Shown here piece after piece: positions 1-8,667 of a stretch of DNA of 35,852 bases. Below the pieces are notes generated by a model. It saw nothing but the letters and a program-made list of their open reading frames with translations, did not search any database and had not been told where the DNA came from. The position numbers and the translations under genes are program-made. This DNA comes from a bacterium (GTDB lineage Bacteria > Moduliflexota > Moduliflexia > Moduliflexales > JAUQPW01), in NCBI GenBank assembly GCA_030550175.1, contig JAUQPW010000015.1, positions 31,834-67,685 on the forward strand. Reading direction: 5' to 3'. Position 1 is the first letter of the stretch, and the number at the start of each line of letters is the position of its first letter.

Positions 1-120
1 TCCCATTGGATTCTTTGCTTTCACCCGGTTAAATTAATCTTCTAAAGTACCCCTGAGGAGGAGAGAATTTTTTGCTCCTTTCTAAAGAATTCATCCCTGG
101 TTGTTTTAGCGTTTCCACCC
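1..120. other. Intergenic DNA at window start, nothing recognised
   Basis: I see no open coding frame of convincing quality and no RNA gene here. The gene expected upstream of clpP (often tig) is not visible, so the window begins in the spacer. Confidence 0.4.
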
Positions 121-149
121 TTGACAGAGCTTTTGTTTAACCCGATAAT
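121..149 (+). promoter_or_regulatory. Sigma70-type promoter of clpP
   Basis: A perfect -35 TTGACA at 121-126 is followed by a 17-nt spacer and a -10 GATAAT at 144-149. Transcription would start near 156, giving a leader of about 80 nt before clpP. The match and spacing are seen directly; activity is inferred. Confidence 0.75.
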
Positions 150-237
150 GAAATAGCATCTTACGATACTTTTCTTTTGGGATATCTCTTAATCTGGCAG
201 GGTTTTCTTTGCCGGGTTGAGGAAAAGGAGATAGAAA

Positions 238-846
238 ATGTCTACCATATATCCTATGCAAAATCAAGTTGTTATTCCCTGGGTAATTGAAGAAACCGGG
301 CGAGGTGAGCGAACCTACGATATTTATTCACGGTTACTAAAAGATCGAATCATTTTCTTAGGAACTCCCATAGACGATAATATCGCCAATGTTATTATTG
401 CCCAGATGCTTTTTCTAGAAGCCGAGGATCCGGATAAGGACATCCATCTCTACATTAACAGTCCTGGGGGGTGGGTTACTTCCGGTTTGGCCATCTACGA
501 TGCCATGCAATATATCAAACCGGATGTTTCCACCATCTGTGTAGGTCAGGCAGCAAGTATGGGAGCCGTCCTCCTGGCTGCCGGGACCAAAGGGAAACGA
601 TTTGCCCTTCCCCATGCGAGGATTATGCTCCATCAACCCTCCGGAGGGTTTGAAGGACAGGCTTCGGATATTGCCATTCAAGCCCGGGAAATCCTTCGGA
701 TTCGGGAAGCCCTCAATGAGATTCTCTATCGCCACACCGGACAGTCTCTGGACAAAATCCGGGCCGATACCGAACGAGATTACTTCATGTCCCCGGAGCA
801 GGCTATTGAATACGGAATCATTGATAAAATGATCGAACGGAAGTAA
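238..846 (+). CDS. clpP: ATP-dependent Clp protease proteolytic subunit ClpP
   Basis: ClpP is the barrel-shaped serine peptidase that degrades proteins unfolded by ClpX or ClpA in the cytoplasm. The 202-residue product has normal family length. The catalytic triad is visible: Ser107 in the AASMGA motif, His132 in the MLHQPSGG motif, and Asp181 in the TERDYFM motif near the C-terminus. The ATG is preceded by AAGGAG with 7-nt spacing. A strong promoter lies about 90 nt upstream. No clpX follows; the next gene is an rRNA methyltransferase after a hairpin repeat, so clpP may be transcribed alone. The short N-terminal extension before the mature start may be a processed propeptide, as in other ClpPs (inference). 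Confidence 0.97.
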   Translation: MSTIYPMQNQVVIPWVIEETGRGERTYDIYSRLLKDRIIFLGTPIDDNIANVIIAQMLFLEAEDPDKDIHLYINSPGGWVTSGLAIYDAMQYIKPDVSTICVGQAASMGAVLLAAGTKGKRFALPHARIMLHQPSGGFEGQASDIAIQAREILRIREALNEILYRHTGQSLDKIRADTERDYFMSPEQAIEYGIIDKMIERK

Positions 847-865
847 AGATGTTCTGAGTCTGTAG

Positions 866-909
866 TCCGTTGTTAAAAGCTGGTTGGAGCAAACAACGGA
901 AAACGGACA
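866..909. repeat. Hairpin repeat of the GTCCGTTG/CAACGGAC family
   Basis: TCCGTTGTT at 866-874 pairs perfectly with AACAACGGA at 892-900 around a 17-nt loop, and a further ACGGAC follows. The same core recurs at the end of rlmD (2264-2336), so this is an interspersed repeat. It lies between clpP and rlmD and could act as a weak terminator or mRNA stabiliser, although no T tract follows. Confidence 0.6.
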
Positions 910-915
910 AAAAAA

Positions 916-2343
916 TTGAAACTTAAAAAGGGAGACCTGCTAACCTTAACGATAACCGATCTGGCCTTCGGAGGAGAAAGTGTTGCCAGAACGGAAGATA
1001 ATCTGGTCGTCTTTGTGAAAGGAGGTCTTCCTGGGGAAGAAGTTCGGGTACAGATTACCCGATGTAAAGATCGTTTCGTAGAAGGGAAGGTCCTCGAGAT
1101 ACTTCACCCCTCTCCTTTTCGGGTCCAAGCGCGTTGTAAACACTTCGGGCCGTGTGGAGGATGTACCTGGCAGGATCTTTACTATCCGGAGCAGTTGAAA
1201 TTTAAGCAAAAACAGGTTCAGGATGCTTTAGTCCGTATCGGGAAGTTAACCGATTTTTCTATAAACCCCATGGTCGGAATGTCTCCAGAGCCCTGGTATT
1301 ATCGTAACAAAATGGAATATACCTTTGGCTACGACGAACAGGGTCGATTGATTTTGGGTCAGCATCGCTCCGGTCATTGGGATCAATTGGTCGATATCGA
1401 AACCTGCTGGCTCCAGTCTCCAATCAGCAATAAGATCTTGAACCTTTGTAAAGAATTTGCCAGAAAACACGGATTGACAGCCTATTCCAGTAAAACCTAT
1501 CAAGGTCTCCTGCGGCATTTAGTTATTCGGCAAGGAAAAAATACCGGGGAGATCATGGTAAACCTGGTTACCTCGGGAGAAGATTTCCCTCAGATCCCTG
1601 AGTTGGTTCAAACCCTCACCTCTCAAGTTCCCGAAATTACCTGCATCGTTCTAAATGTGAATCGGCGTATCGGTGAAACCAGTCAGGGCGAAGAAGAGAA
1701 AGTTCTATGGGGTCGGCCCACTATACGTGAAATTGTTAACGGCCTTGAATTTGAAATCTCTGCCAATAGCTTTTTTCAAACCAACACACAACAGGCCGAA
1801 AGGCTATATCGTTTTGTGCTGAATATGGCAGAGGTGCATAAGGGCTCTGTGGTTCTGGATCTGTATTGCGGTACGGGATCCATTACGCTTCACCTGGCTC
1901 CTCGGGTCAAGGAAGTTCATGGGGTAGAAATCAATCCCATGGCCGTTGAAAATGCACGACTTAATGCCCAGAAAAATCGAATTGAGAACGTTTTTTTCTA
2001 CTGTGGTGAAGTCAAGAAAGTCCTTCGTACCCTCCCCTTTTATGCGGATTTGATCGTGGTGGATCCGCCCCGGGATGGATTAAACAGAAAGGTTATTCAG
2101 GCAATGGTAGCCAAAGGACCTTCCCAAATCATCTACGTATCTTGTAATCCGACCACACTAGCACGGGATTTAAAAGATATCTGCGCAGCCGGTTATAAAA
2201 TTTCTCAAATCCAACCCATCGATATGTTTCCGCATACGTTTCATATTGAAACTATAGTATCCCTGGTCCGTTGTCTGTCGTCCGTTGCGAGCCGTTCCCC
2301 ACAACCTTCAACGGACAACCCCCAACGGATAACGGGTCATTAA
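916..2343 (+). CDS. rlmD: 23S rRNA (uracil-C5)-methyltransferase, RlmD/RumA type
   Basis: This SAM-dependent enzyme methylates a uracil in 23S rRNA (U1939 type in the RlmD subfamily). The 475-residue product has an N-terminal TRAM domain (about 1-60) and Fe-S cluster cysteines at Cys74, Cys80 and Cys83 plus a later Cys in ETCW. The SAM motif is DLYCGTG, followed by the VDPPRDGL motif and the catalytic Cys410 in SCNP. The start is TTG; no better start fits the TRAM domain and Shine-Dalgarno sequence is poor. The family normally ends shortly after HIETIVSL. Here about 25 extra residues are encoded by a palindromic repeat, a likely non-functional tail. RlmD versus RlmCD/TrmA-type specificity cannot be settled from sequence alone. 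Confidence 0.93.
   Translation: MKLKKGDLLTLTITDLAFGGESVARTEDNLVVFVKGGLPGEEVRVQITRCKDRFVEGKVLEILHPSPFRVQARCKHFGPCGGCTWQDLYYPEQLKFKQKQVQDALVRIGKLTDFSINPMVGMSPEPWYYRNKMEYTFGYDEQGRLILGQHRSGHWDQLVDIETCWLQSPISNKILNLCKEFARKHGLTAYSSKTYQGLLRHLVIRQGKNTGEIMVNLVTSGEDFPQIPELVQTLTSQVPEITCIVLNVNRRIGETSQGEEEKVLWGRPTIREIVNGLEFEISANSFFQTNTQQAERLYRFVLNMAEVHKGSVVLDLYCGTGSITLHLAPRVKEVHGVEINPMAVENARLNAQKNRIENVFFYCGEVKKVLRTLPFYADLIVVDPPRDGLNRKVIQAMVAKGPSQIIYVSCNPTTLARDLKDICAAGYKISQIQPIDMFPHTFHIETIVSLVRCLSSVASRSPQPSTDNPQRITGH
2264..2336. repeat. GTCCGTTG repeat element inside the 3' end of rlmD
   Basis: Two copies of GTCCGTTG (2266-2273 and 2280-2287) face two CAACGGA copies (2309-2315 and 2323-2329), with a further AACGG at 2331-2335. 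GTCCGTTG at 2280-2287 pairs perfectly with CAACGGAC at 2309-2316. The core matches the hairpin at 866-900. The element is translated as the odd C-terminal tail of the methyltransferase and abuts the start of the next gene. Confidence 0.65.
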
Positions 2344-2346
2344 AAA

Positions 2347-3975
2347 TTGATCCTCCTTCTTCTTCTCCTGATCCTTTTATCCTCCACAGGTTGCAGCCAA
2401 TCCGGGCAGTCTGGAACCGATAATCAGATTACGATTGGAATTTCCCAAGAGCCGGATAGCCTGGATCCTCTGTTTGGAGAAATGGCCGCATCCAGTGAAA
2501 TTTTAGGAGCCGTTTTTCGCGGGTTAACCACCCGGAATGATAAATGGGAACTCCTCCCCGAGATTGCCAGGGATATTCCCTCTCTAACCGTGGGTTCCTG
2601 GGAGCGACTGCCTGGAGATAAAATGAGAACCACCTGGCATCTCAAAGAAGGGGTCAAGTGGGAGGATGGACGGCCTGTAACGGCAGAGGATTTCATCTTT
2701 GCCCATCAAGTTATCATGGATGATCGTGTTCCGGTCATTTCCAGAGATTTAGACCGCCGGATTGAAAAAATGGAGGCTCCGGACCCTTTAACCCTGGTGG
2801 TTACTTGGAAAGAGCTTTATGCCTATGCCAATGAGGGACATGCCCTGCTTCCCAAACATATTCTGGAACCTGTTTATCAGAAGGATCCCACCAAGTACCA
2901 TGAATCCTTTTTTAATACAAAGCCGATGGGGAACGGACCTTTTAGAGTAACCCAATGGGAGCCTGGAAATTTCCTGATCCTGGAGAAAAATCCTAACTTC
3001 TTTGGAGAACCTCCAAAGTTTAATAAGATTATTTACCGAATCATTCCCGACACCAACACCCTCCTGGCCAATTTGGAATCTCGAACCATCGATGCCGTCT
3101 CTCCCACCGGCCTTTCCTTTGACCAGGCTTTAGACTTTCAGAAACGAAAGGGGAACGACTTTAAGGTCATCTTCGTTCAGGGATTAGTCTGGGAGCATAT
3201 CGACATGAACCATGACAATCCCATTTTCAAAGATAAGAGAGTTCGCCAGGCTTTGTTATATGCGGTGGATCGAGAGAAAATGGTTCAGACTCTTTTTGAA
3301 GGGAAGCAAGAAGTAGCCCATAGCTGGCTTCCCCCCCGGCATTACGGATATTATGCCGATGTGAAGAAATATCCCTATGATTTAGAGAAAGCCCGAAAAT
3401 TACTTGAAGAGGCCGGATGGAAAGAGGGGCCCGATGGAATTCGTGCCAACGAAAAAGGAGAGAGGCTCAGCTTAACGATCATGACCACGGCAGGGAATAA
3501 GATCCGGGAACGGGTTGAGGAAATTCTTCAGGCAGATTGGAAAAAGGCCGGAATCGATCTGGAAATCAAGAATCAACCGGCCAAAGTTTTCTTCGGTGAT
3601 ACGGTACGATATCGCAAATTCCCCCACCTGGCCATGTATGCCTGGATTATAGGCCCTACCTCGGATGGAGAATCCCTTTGGACGATTAAAAATATTCCTT
3701 CCCCTGAAAATAACTGGCAGGGGCAAAACCAGGGTGGATTTCGTCATCCGGAAATAGATCGGATTGATAACCTGGTTCCTAAAACTCTGGATGAAAAGGA
3801 ACGAAAGGCTCTTCTCGCTCAAGAGCAGCAAATATGGGCTGAGGAATTACCTTCGCTCCCCCTTTATTTCCGTATGGACGTTTCTGCAACCCGAAAAGAT
3901 CTCCATAACTGGCTCGTGACAGGTACCGATACCCCGGTTACCTGGAATGCCGAGCAATGGTATTTTGCTAAATAA
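2347..3975 (+). CDS. ABC transporter substrate-binding lipoprotein, family 5 (peptide/nickel)
   Basis: The 542-residue product is a cluster-C, DppA/OppA-type solute-binding protein that captures oligopeptides or a related ligand outside the inner membrane. A hydrophobic stretch ends in a lipobox with Cys16 (SSTGC), so it is probably a lipoprotein. The mature part carries typical SBP_bac_5 features such as GISQEPDSLDPL near the start and RQALLYAVDR in the middle. Length is normal. The start is TTG, 3 nt after the rlmD stop, with no good Shine-Dalgarno, and the usual positively charged n-region is missing. The upstream repeat may have replaced the original start region. Two permease genes follow directly. 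The ligand cannot be assigned, and the ATPase subunits are not in this window. Confidence 0.9.
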   Translation: MILLLLLLILLSSTGCSQSGQSGTDNQITIGISQEPDSLDPLFGEMAASSEILGAVFRGLTTRNDKWELLPEIARDIPSLTVGSWERLPGDKMRTTWHLKEGVKWEDGRPVTAEDFIFAHQVIMDDRVPVISRDLDRRIEKMEAPDPLTLVVTWKELYAYANEGHALLPKHILEPVYQKDPTKYHESFFNTKPMGNGPFRVTQWEPGNFLILEKNPNFFGEPPKFNKIIYRIIPDTNTLLANLESRTIDAVSPTGLSFDQALDFQKRKGNDFKVIFVQGLVWEHIDMNHDNPIFKDKRVRQALLYAVDREKMVQTLFEGKQEVAHSWLPPRHYGYYADVKKYPYDLEKARKLLEEAGWKEGPDGIRANEKGERLSLTIMTTAGNKIRERVEEILQADWKKAGIDLEIKNQPAKVFFGDTVRYRKFPHLAMYAWIIGPTSDGESLWTIKNIPSPENNWQGQNQGGFRHPEIDRIDNLVPKTLDEKERKALLAQEQQIWAEELPSLPLYFRMDVSATRKDLHNWLVTGTDTPVTWNAEQWYFAK

Positions 3976-3977
3976 CC

Positions 3978-4946
3978 GTGTTTACCTATCTTCTTCACCG
4001 TCTGATCCAGATGGTCATTGTTTTATTCCTCCTCTCGCTGGGAACCTATTACCTGCTCGGCCTGATGCCGGGGGATCCTGTGGAGTTGCTTATTACGTCA
4101 AATCCGAAGGTTAAACCGGAAGATATTCAGCGATTGAAAAAAGTTTATGGGTTGGATCAGCCCATTTACATTCGCTACTTCAAATGGTTAAAACAGGTCA
4201 CCTTGAAGGGGGACCTGGGATTCTCCCGCACGTATAAAAAACCCACTTCGGAGATTTTGAAAATCCGGATCTGGAACACCCTCAAGCTCATGACTTTATC
4301 CTTCCTTTTGAGTTTAATAATTGCAATTCCCATCGGAGTTTATTCTGCCATTAAACAATACTCTACCTTTGATTATTTTGTAAATCTCATGGCTTTTCTC
4401 GGCATTTCGGTGCCGACTTTCTGGTCGGGAATCCTGGTGATTCTATTCTTTTCCGTCCGACTTCAATGGTTTCCGGCCGGAGGTATGTTCACCGTTGGAA
4501 TAGACTCCTGGCTGGATCAGCTTAAGTATCTGATCCTTCCTACCGTTGTTCTCAGCATCGAGAGTATTAGTGGTTGGAGCCGTTATATCCGATCCAGTAT
4601 GTTAGAAGTGCTCCACGAGGATTATATACGAACCGCCCGGGCCAAGGGGGTTTCAGAGGAAAAAATAATTTTTTATCATGCCTTTAGAAACGCCCTGATC
4701 CCAACGGTTACCATTCTCGCCCTTTCCATCCCGGGTCTTTTTAGTGGAGCCCTTATTACGGAGACGATTTTTGCCTGGCCCGGAATGGGGCGACTTCTCT
4801 ACGATTCCGTCATGGGAAGTGACTACTATGTAGCCATGCTTTGCTTTTTATCGTTGGGATTTTTGACCTTGCTTTTTAATTTTCTGGCCGATATCCTGTA
4901 TGCCGTCATTGATCCCCGAATCCGAGTTTTGAAGGAGAGCACATGA
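3978..4946 (+). CDS. ABC transporter permease, DppB/OppB type
   Basis: This 322-residue inner-membrane permease pairs with the following gene to form the channel of a peptide/nickel-type importer. It has the N-terminal segment and extracytoplasmic LMPGDPV stretch typical of DppB proteins, about six membrane segments, and the cytoplasmic EAA loop (EDYIRTARAKGVSEEKIIFYH region) that contacts the ATPase. The start is GTG, 2 nt after the substrate-binding gene's stop. It overlaps the next gene by 4 nt (ATGA), so the three are co-transcribed and probably translationally coupled. Confidence 0.93.
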   Translation: MFTYLLHRLIQMVIVLFLLSLGTYYLLGLMPGDPVELLITSNPKVKPEDIQRLKKVYGLDQPIYIRYFKWLKQVTLKGDLGFSRTYKKPTSEILKIRIWNTLKLMTLSFLLSLIIAIPIGVYSAIKQYSTFDYFVNLMAFLGISVPTFWSGILVILFFSVRLQWFPAGGMFTVGIDSWLDQLKYLILPTVVLSIESISGWSRYIRSSMLEVLHEDYIRTARAKGVSEEKIIFYHAFRNALIPTVTILALSIPGLFSGALITETIFAWPGMGRLLYDSVMGSDYYVAMLCFLSLGFLTLLFNFLADILYAVIDPRIRVLKEST

Positions 4947-5917
4947 GAAATATCCGATATCAATTTTCCCAAAGAAGGCGACTTTCCGGGTTTATCAAGG
5001 TAAGAAAGCCGACCAACCGTACCTGGGATCGATTTAAAACCCATCGGCTTGCCTTTGTAAGCTGGCTGGTTCTTTTAACTCTCCTCACCCTCTCCTTTTC
5101 CGCACCGCTCTTCTCTAAATACGTGACCCGCTACGAAATGAGTCAGGTAGATCTCTCGGCCAGTTTCAAGCCTATTTCTTTGAAGCATCCCTTTGGAACC
5201 GATGAGTTAGGTCGGGATGTTTTTACACGTATTCTTTATGGCGGAAGGGTTTCTTTGATGGTGGGAATCACAGCAGCCCTGGCGGCCACGATCATTGGAA
5301 CCCTGATCGGAGCTGTTGCCGGTTATTACGGGGGATGGTTGGATACGCTACTTATGCGCTTCACCGATACCATGATCTCCCTCCCCACGCTTCCTTTGAT
5401 GATTATCCTGGCAGCTGTAGACCTTCCCAAGCATTTAAATTTAAAAGCGCTCCCTCTGGGGATTGATGTCAGCGTGCTCAATATCATCTGTATTGTGGTG
5501 ATTTTCAGTTGGATGGGGGTGGCCCGGCTTGTTCGCGGCTCTGTACTCTCCCTTAAAGAAAGGGACTTTGTGGCAGCAGCTCAGGCCCTGGGTATGTCTA
5601 CTGGCCGAATTATCTTCGTTTATTTGATCCCTAACTGTATGGCCCCCATCATTGTCTCTGCAACTCTGGCTGTAGGAGGTAATATTCTCTACGAATCTGC
5701 CCTGAGCTTTTTGGGGCTTGGGATTCAACCCCCCGTTCCCAGTTGGGGGAACATGCTGAACAATGCCCAAGATTATCTGCGGAAAGCTCCTATGCTGGCC
5801 CTTTTCCCGGGTTTATTCATCTTGCTTACCGTGGTAAGTATTAATTTTCTCGGAGATGGACTTCGGGATGCATTGGATCCCCACTTCGTCCAGGGGCGTA
5901 AAAAAAATAAACTATAA
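4943..5917 (+). CDS. ABC transporter permease, DppC/OppC type
   Basis: This is the second 324-residue permease of the importer. It shows the DppC pattern: an N-terminal segment, then the HPFGTDELGRDVFTRILYG motif at about 80-100, a core of five further membrane segments, and an EAA-type loop (RDFVAAAQALGMS). It ends with the family's DGLRDALDP motif. The ATG overlaps the preceding stop codon. No ATPase genes (dppD/dppF) follow; the next reliable gene is dedA after a repeat-rich gap, so the importer must use ATPases encoded elsewhere, or those genes have been lost here. Confidence 0.93.
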   Translation: MRNIRYQFSQRRRLSGFIKVRKPTNRTWDRFKTHRLAFVSWLVLLTLLTLSFSAPLFSKYVTRYEMSQVDLSASFKPISLKHPFGTDELGRDVFTRILYGGRVSLMVGITAALAATIIGTLIGAVAGYYGGWLDTLLMRFTDTMISLPTLPLMIILAAVDLPKHLNLKALPLGIDVSVLNIICIVVIFSWMGVARLVRGSVLSLKERDFVAAAQALGMSTGRIIFVYLIPNCMAPIIVSATLAVGGNILYESALSFLGLGIQPPVPSWGNMLNNAQDYLRKAPMLALFPGLFILLTVVSINFLGDGLRDALDPHFVQGRKKNKL

Positions 5918-6284
5918 TTGACTTGACAAGCTCGGGTTAACTCCAACATATTCTTCCTTAATGGAAATTACTTTATATCAAATCGGTATTGAAATGTGGA
6001 GTAAAGTAGGGCCGCTCCACCCTAACCCTCCCTGTTTCCCAGGGAAAGGAACTTCGCTTCAAAATTCCTTCCCCTGTAAAGCGGAAGAAGGCCAGGAAGG
6101 GGGCCCCTCAGGGATCTTGCTCTTATCCTGGCGCTTATGGGAGGGAAGGGAGAGGCTGCCTACAGAAGAACCACGCAGAGTCGCCCCTCCCCAAGATGTA
6201 ACCTCTTCAGAGGGAATGGATAGGATGCGACCTATTCAACCAGAATAGGTATTAGTCAATCATGCCTTTTTATAAGGAGAGATT
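5918..6284. other. Repeat-bearing gap between permease and dedA
   Basis: This 367-nt spacer is largely a GC-rich repeat (6009-6155) with flanks that show no coding signal. A 95-codon frame crosses it, but its product is low-complexity and repeat-derived, so I do not call a gene. A possible weak promoter for dedA, TTGACA at 5923-5928 with CATATT at 5947-5952, lies at the start of the gap. Confidence 0.5.
6009..6155. repeat. GC-rich palindromic repeat, copy 1
   Basis: The element starts with GCTCCACCCTAACCCTCCC, contains the palindrome TTTCCCAGGGAAA, and ends with GGGAGGGAAGGGAGAGG. A second copy with nearly the same two borders lies at 7066-7118, so this is an interspersed element with a variable middle. 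Confidence 0.6.
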
Positions 6285-6923
6285 ATGGAATTGATCAAAC
6301 ACTTCATCGATATTTTCTTGCACCTGGATGTACACTTAAATACTGTTATTCAAGAATATGGTATCTTAACTTATTTACTCCTTTACCTCATCGTTTTTTG
6401 TGAAACCGGTCTGGTTGTAACTCCCATCCTTCCCGGAGATTCCCTGCTTTTTGCTGCAGGAACTTTTGCAGCTAACGGGTCCCTTCAACTTCCCACTTTG
6501 TTGATTCTCCTCAGTATTGCTGCAATAGCCGGAGATACGGTAAATTACTGGATAGGAAACTTCCTAGGTCCCAAGGTCTTCGGTCGTTTTTTAAATCAAG
6601 AGTACCTACATCGTACCGAGCGATTTTATGAAAAGTATGGAGCGAAAACGATTATTTTGGCAAGATTTGTTCCCATTATCAGGACCTTTGCGCCCTTCGT
6701 GGCAGGGATTGGAAAGATGAATTACGGACGATTTATCAGCTACAACGTGATAGGTGGGATCGCCTGGGTTTTCATTTGTGTTTTTGCGGGTTACTTCTTC
6801 GGTAATATTCCCATCGTCCAAAAGAACTTTAGCCTGGTTATTCTGGCCATTATTTTCATCTCGATCCTCCCCGGTCTCATCGAGATCTGGCGTCAGCGCC
6901 AGCAAGTAAGTAGCCACCAATAG
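6285..6923 (+). CDS. DedA family membrane protein
   Basis: The 212-residue polytopic inner-membrane protein belongs to the DedA (SNARE-associated/VTT) family, linked to membrane lipid scrambling and flotation of undecaprenyl-phosphate or phosphatidylethanolamine. Diagnostic motifs are visible: ETGLVVTPILPGDSLLFAAG near residue 45, the GDTVNYWIGNFLG stretch, and the amphipathic ARFVPIIRTFAPFVAGIGKMNYGRF region with the essential Arg and Pro pattern. A good AAGGAG lies upstream of the ATG. The gene stands alone between two repeat elements, so there is no operon context. Confidence 0.93.
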   Translation: MELIKHFIDIFLHLDVHLNTVIQEYGILTYLLLYLIVFCETGLVVTPILPGDSLLFAAGTFAANGSLQLPTLLILLSIAAIAGDTVNYWIGNFLGPKVFGRFLNQEYLHRTERFYEKYGAKTIILARFVPIIRTFAPFVAGIGKMNYGRFISYNVIGGIAWVFICVFAGYFFGNIPIVQKNFSLVILAIIFISILPGLIEIWRQRQQVSSHQ

Positions 6924-6986
6924 CTGCCAAGAGATATTCTGTCCAGTTAAATTTAAATAACCGTTCTGCTTTCCCTCACCCCTGCA

Positions 6987-7014
6987 CCCCTCTCCCGAAG
7001 CTTCGGGAGAGGGG
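6987..7014. repeat. Perfect 28-bp palindrome after dedA
   Basis: CCCCTCTCCCGAAG is followed directly by its exact reverse complement, giving 14-bp arms with no spacer. A GGGCTTTTT stretch follows, so it could terminate dedA transcription. The C-rich flank resembles other palindromic repeats in this window. Confidence 0.7.
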
Positions 7015-7065
7015 TTGGGCTTTTTAGAACTTAAGGCTTTTCCCCTTCTTAGCTTGTTGCAGAGG

Positions 7066-7130
7066 GGGGCTGCTCCACCCTAACCTTCCCCGCATGCGGG
7101 GAGGGAAGGGAGGGGGGAGGAGCTGGAAGG
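7066..7130. repeat. GC-rich palindromic repeat, copy 2
   Basis: GCTGCTCCACCCTAACCTTCC leads into the perfect palindrome CCCCGCATGCGGGG (7088-7101) and then GGGAAGGGAGGGGGGAGG. Both borders match copy 1 at 6009-6155, while the middle is much shorter. The rest of the gap to 7297 shows no gene; the long plus-strand frame here is the shadow of the minus-strand beta-helix gene. Confidence 0.6.
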
Positions 7131-7297
7131 GTAGCATAGAGACCCTTGCCGGGCGAATTTTGATTCGTAAAGGCTGTCATTGTGGAGTGAAGCAAAGCCA
7201 TCGCTGGAAATCAGAAGATGGCTTTGTCGCTAAGTTTATTCTGAACTCAGTCGAAGGGTTCCCTGCAAGGACAGGTTCCTCATTAACGGGGGAGGTA

Positions 7298-8221
7298 CTA
7301 TTTAGAGGGTTCAAAATCTACGGCTCCGAAGCTTACGCCGGGAATTCCCAGAGCGGCTCCTTCCTCATCATCATAAATATCAAATCTGTCAACATCTTGA
7401 GGGGCCGTGTGATCCCAGGTATTATTTCTGGCCTGAATGGGGTTAGGGGTAGTATTCCGAAGATCAAAGGTAATATTTCCCTGAAGGATATTGCCTCCCG
7501 AGCTTCCTCCCGAGCCTCCTCCCAGGTCGGCGTTGGCATTTCCCTCGATGCGCACCCCATCTTGGGTGTTATTGGTAATGGTATTTCCGCTGAGGGTCGG
7601 TGCGGAATTATCCTGACATAAAATCCCGGTATTTTTGCCGGTAATGGTATTTCCCGTAATCTTGGGTTTGGCACTCTGGCGGACTGTAATGCCGTTTCCT
7701 CCACTCCCTGTGATGGTATTGTTACTGATGGTAGCCGTAGAATTGCCATCACAATCAATTCCGTTGGGTGTTTGGATATTGTTATCGGTAATGGTAACCG
7801 AAGAACCAACGCAACTTACACCGGTTGTGGCTCCCTGGATCGTAAATCCGGTGATGGTACTGTTATTGGCTCCAGCCACAGCTAAAGGGACTCCTGCATC
7901 GAGAATTGTTGCATTTTTATCCTCACCCTGGAGAATAATGCCCGATTTTAAAAAAATGGAAGGGCGGCTAACGACGCGATAGGTTCCCCTGGCTGCCAGA
8001 ACTGTACTTCCATTCGGCGCTGCATCGATGGCCTTTTCAAGAGTTCGGTAAGGCTTCTCCGAAGACCCGTCTCCGGCAATATCATCTCCGGAAACCGGAT
8101 TGACATGGATGGTCTTCCCGGTTCCAGGCTCTATAATAAGAGGGGCATGATCACAGCCCGTTAAGGAAAACAATAAGAAACCCAATAAAAAAATATAACC
8201 TGAACGCCACCTAAAGAACAT
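7298..8221 (-). CDS. Beta-helix (NosD/pectate-lyase-like) lipoprotein
   Basis: The preferred start at 8221 gives a product with a lipoprotein signal (hydrophobic run ending in FSLTGC). A frame open from 8299 would bury the signal behind 26 extra residues. The mature part begins with a DUF1565-like stretch (HVNPVSGDDIAGDGSSEKPYRTL, shown in part) typical of right-handed beta-helices. About ten rungs of the NTITGN/NNTI pattern follow (about residues 110-270 of the longer frame). Such folds bind or cleave polysaccharides or act as surface scaffolds. No catalytic residues can be assigned. The gene is divergent from the M23 gene and has its own promoter at 8347-8375. Confidence 0.82.
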   Translation of the reverse strand: MFFRWRSGYIFLLGFLLFSLTGCDHAPLIIEPGTGKTIHVNPVSGDDIAGDGSSEKPYRTLEKAIDAAPNGSTVLAARGTYRVVSRPSIFLKSGIILQGEDKNATILDAGVPLAVAGANNSTITGFTIQGATTGVSCVGSSVTITDNNIQTPNGIDCDGNSTATISNNTITGSGGNGITVRQSAKPKITGNTITGKNTGILCQDNSAPTLSGNTITNNTQDGVRIEGNANADLGGGSGGSSGGNILQGNITFDLRNTTPNPIQARNNTWDHTAPQDVDRFDIYDDEEGAALGIPGVSFGAVDFEPSK

Positions 8222-8346
8222 GCCTACCTTTCCCCATGGGATCAGTGGGTACCCGGACCGTTTGCTCGAAACTTCGAACAAGCCCCTTCTGATGCCCAAT
8301 TAACTTTTGTAAAATTTATCCACAAAAAGGTATTAAGATCGACAAA

Positions 8347-8375
8347 ATTATAGCCAAAAAAAGGACGTTTGTCAA
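8347..8375 (-). promoter_or_regulatory. Promoter for the beta-helix lipoprotein gene
   Basis: On the minus strand a perfect TTGACA (8375-8370) and a perfect TATAAT (8352-8347) are separated by 17 nt. Transcription would begin near 8340, about 120 nt upstream of the preferred start codon. It is back to back with the plus-strand promoter at 8404-8431. Confidence 0.8.
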
Positions 8376-8403
8376 TTGCAAAGTTGCAGAAGCTCCCTTT
8401 TTC

Positions 8404-8431
8404 TTGACAACTCAGCAAAGGCCGCTATAAT
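8404..8431 (+). promoter_or_regulatory. Promoter for the M23 peptidase gene
   Basis: TTGACA at 8404-8409 and TATAAT at 8426-8431 are separated by 16 nt, both perfect consensus. The first gene downstream starts at 8668, so the leader would be about 230 nt. I see no gene within that leader. Confidence 0.75.
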
Positions 8432-8667
8432 AAATAAAATCTTTGATGAAAGTAGAATATTTTTGTTGCCGGTGCCGTGTTTCGGGCTTCACCTCCCTGC
8501 TATTGGCTTAAGGTTTAAACGGCCAAAGGGGACCTGTTTATCCCTGCTTACTGCCTGCTGGCAGACAGGTTCAACTTTTTTACTCGTTCTCAAGCCAATG
8601 ACCTTGAGGTTCCACCCGGAATGAGAAAAAAGGGGGTTGTGGACCCGAAATATAGGCCTCAGGAATC

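Noticed and set aside
5961..6248. A 95-codon gene between the permease and dedA
   Set aside because: The product is low-complexity, most of it is a GC-rich repeat that recurs at 7066-7118, and no Shine-Dalgarno or family pattern is seen.
7094..7621. A 175-codon plus-strand gene
   Set aside because: It starts in a repeat and then runs opposite to the well-supported beta-helix lipoprotein gene; its repeated Ile/Gly pattern mirrors that gene's rungs.
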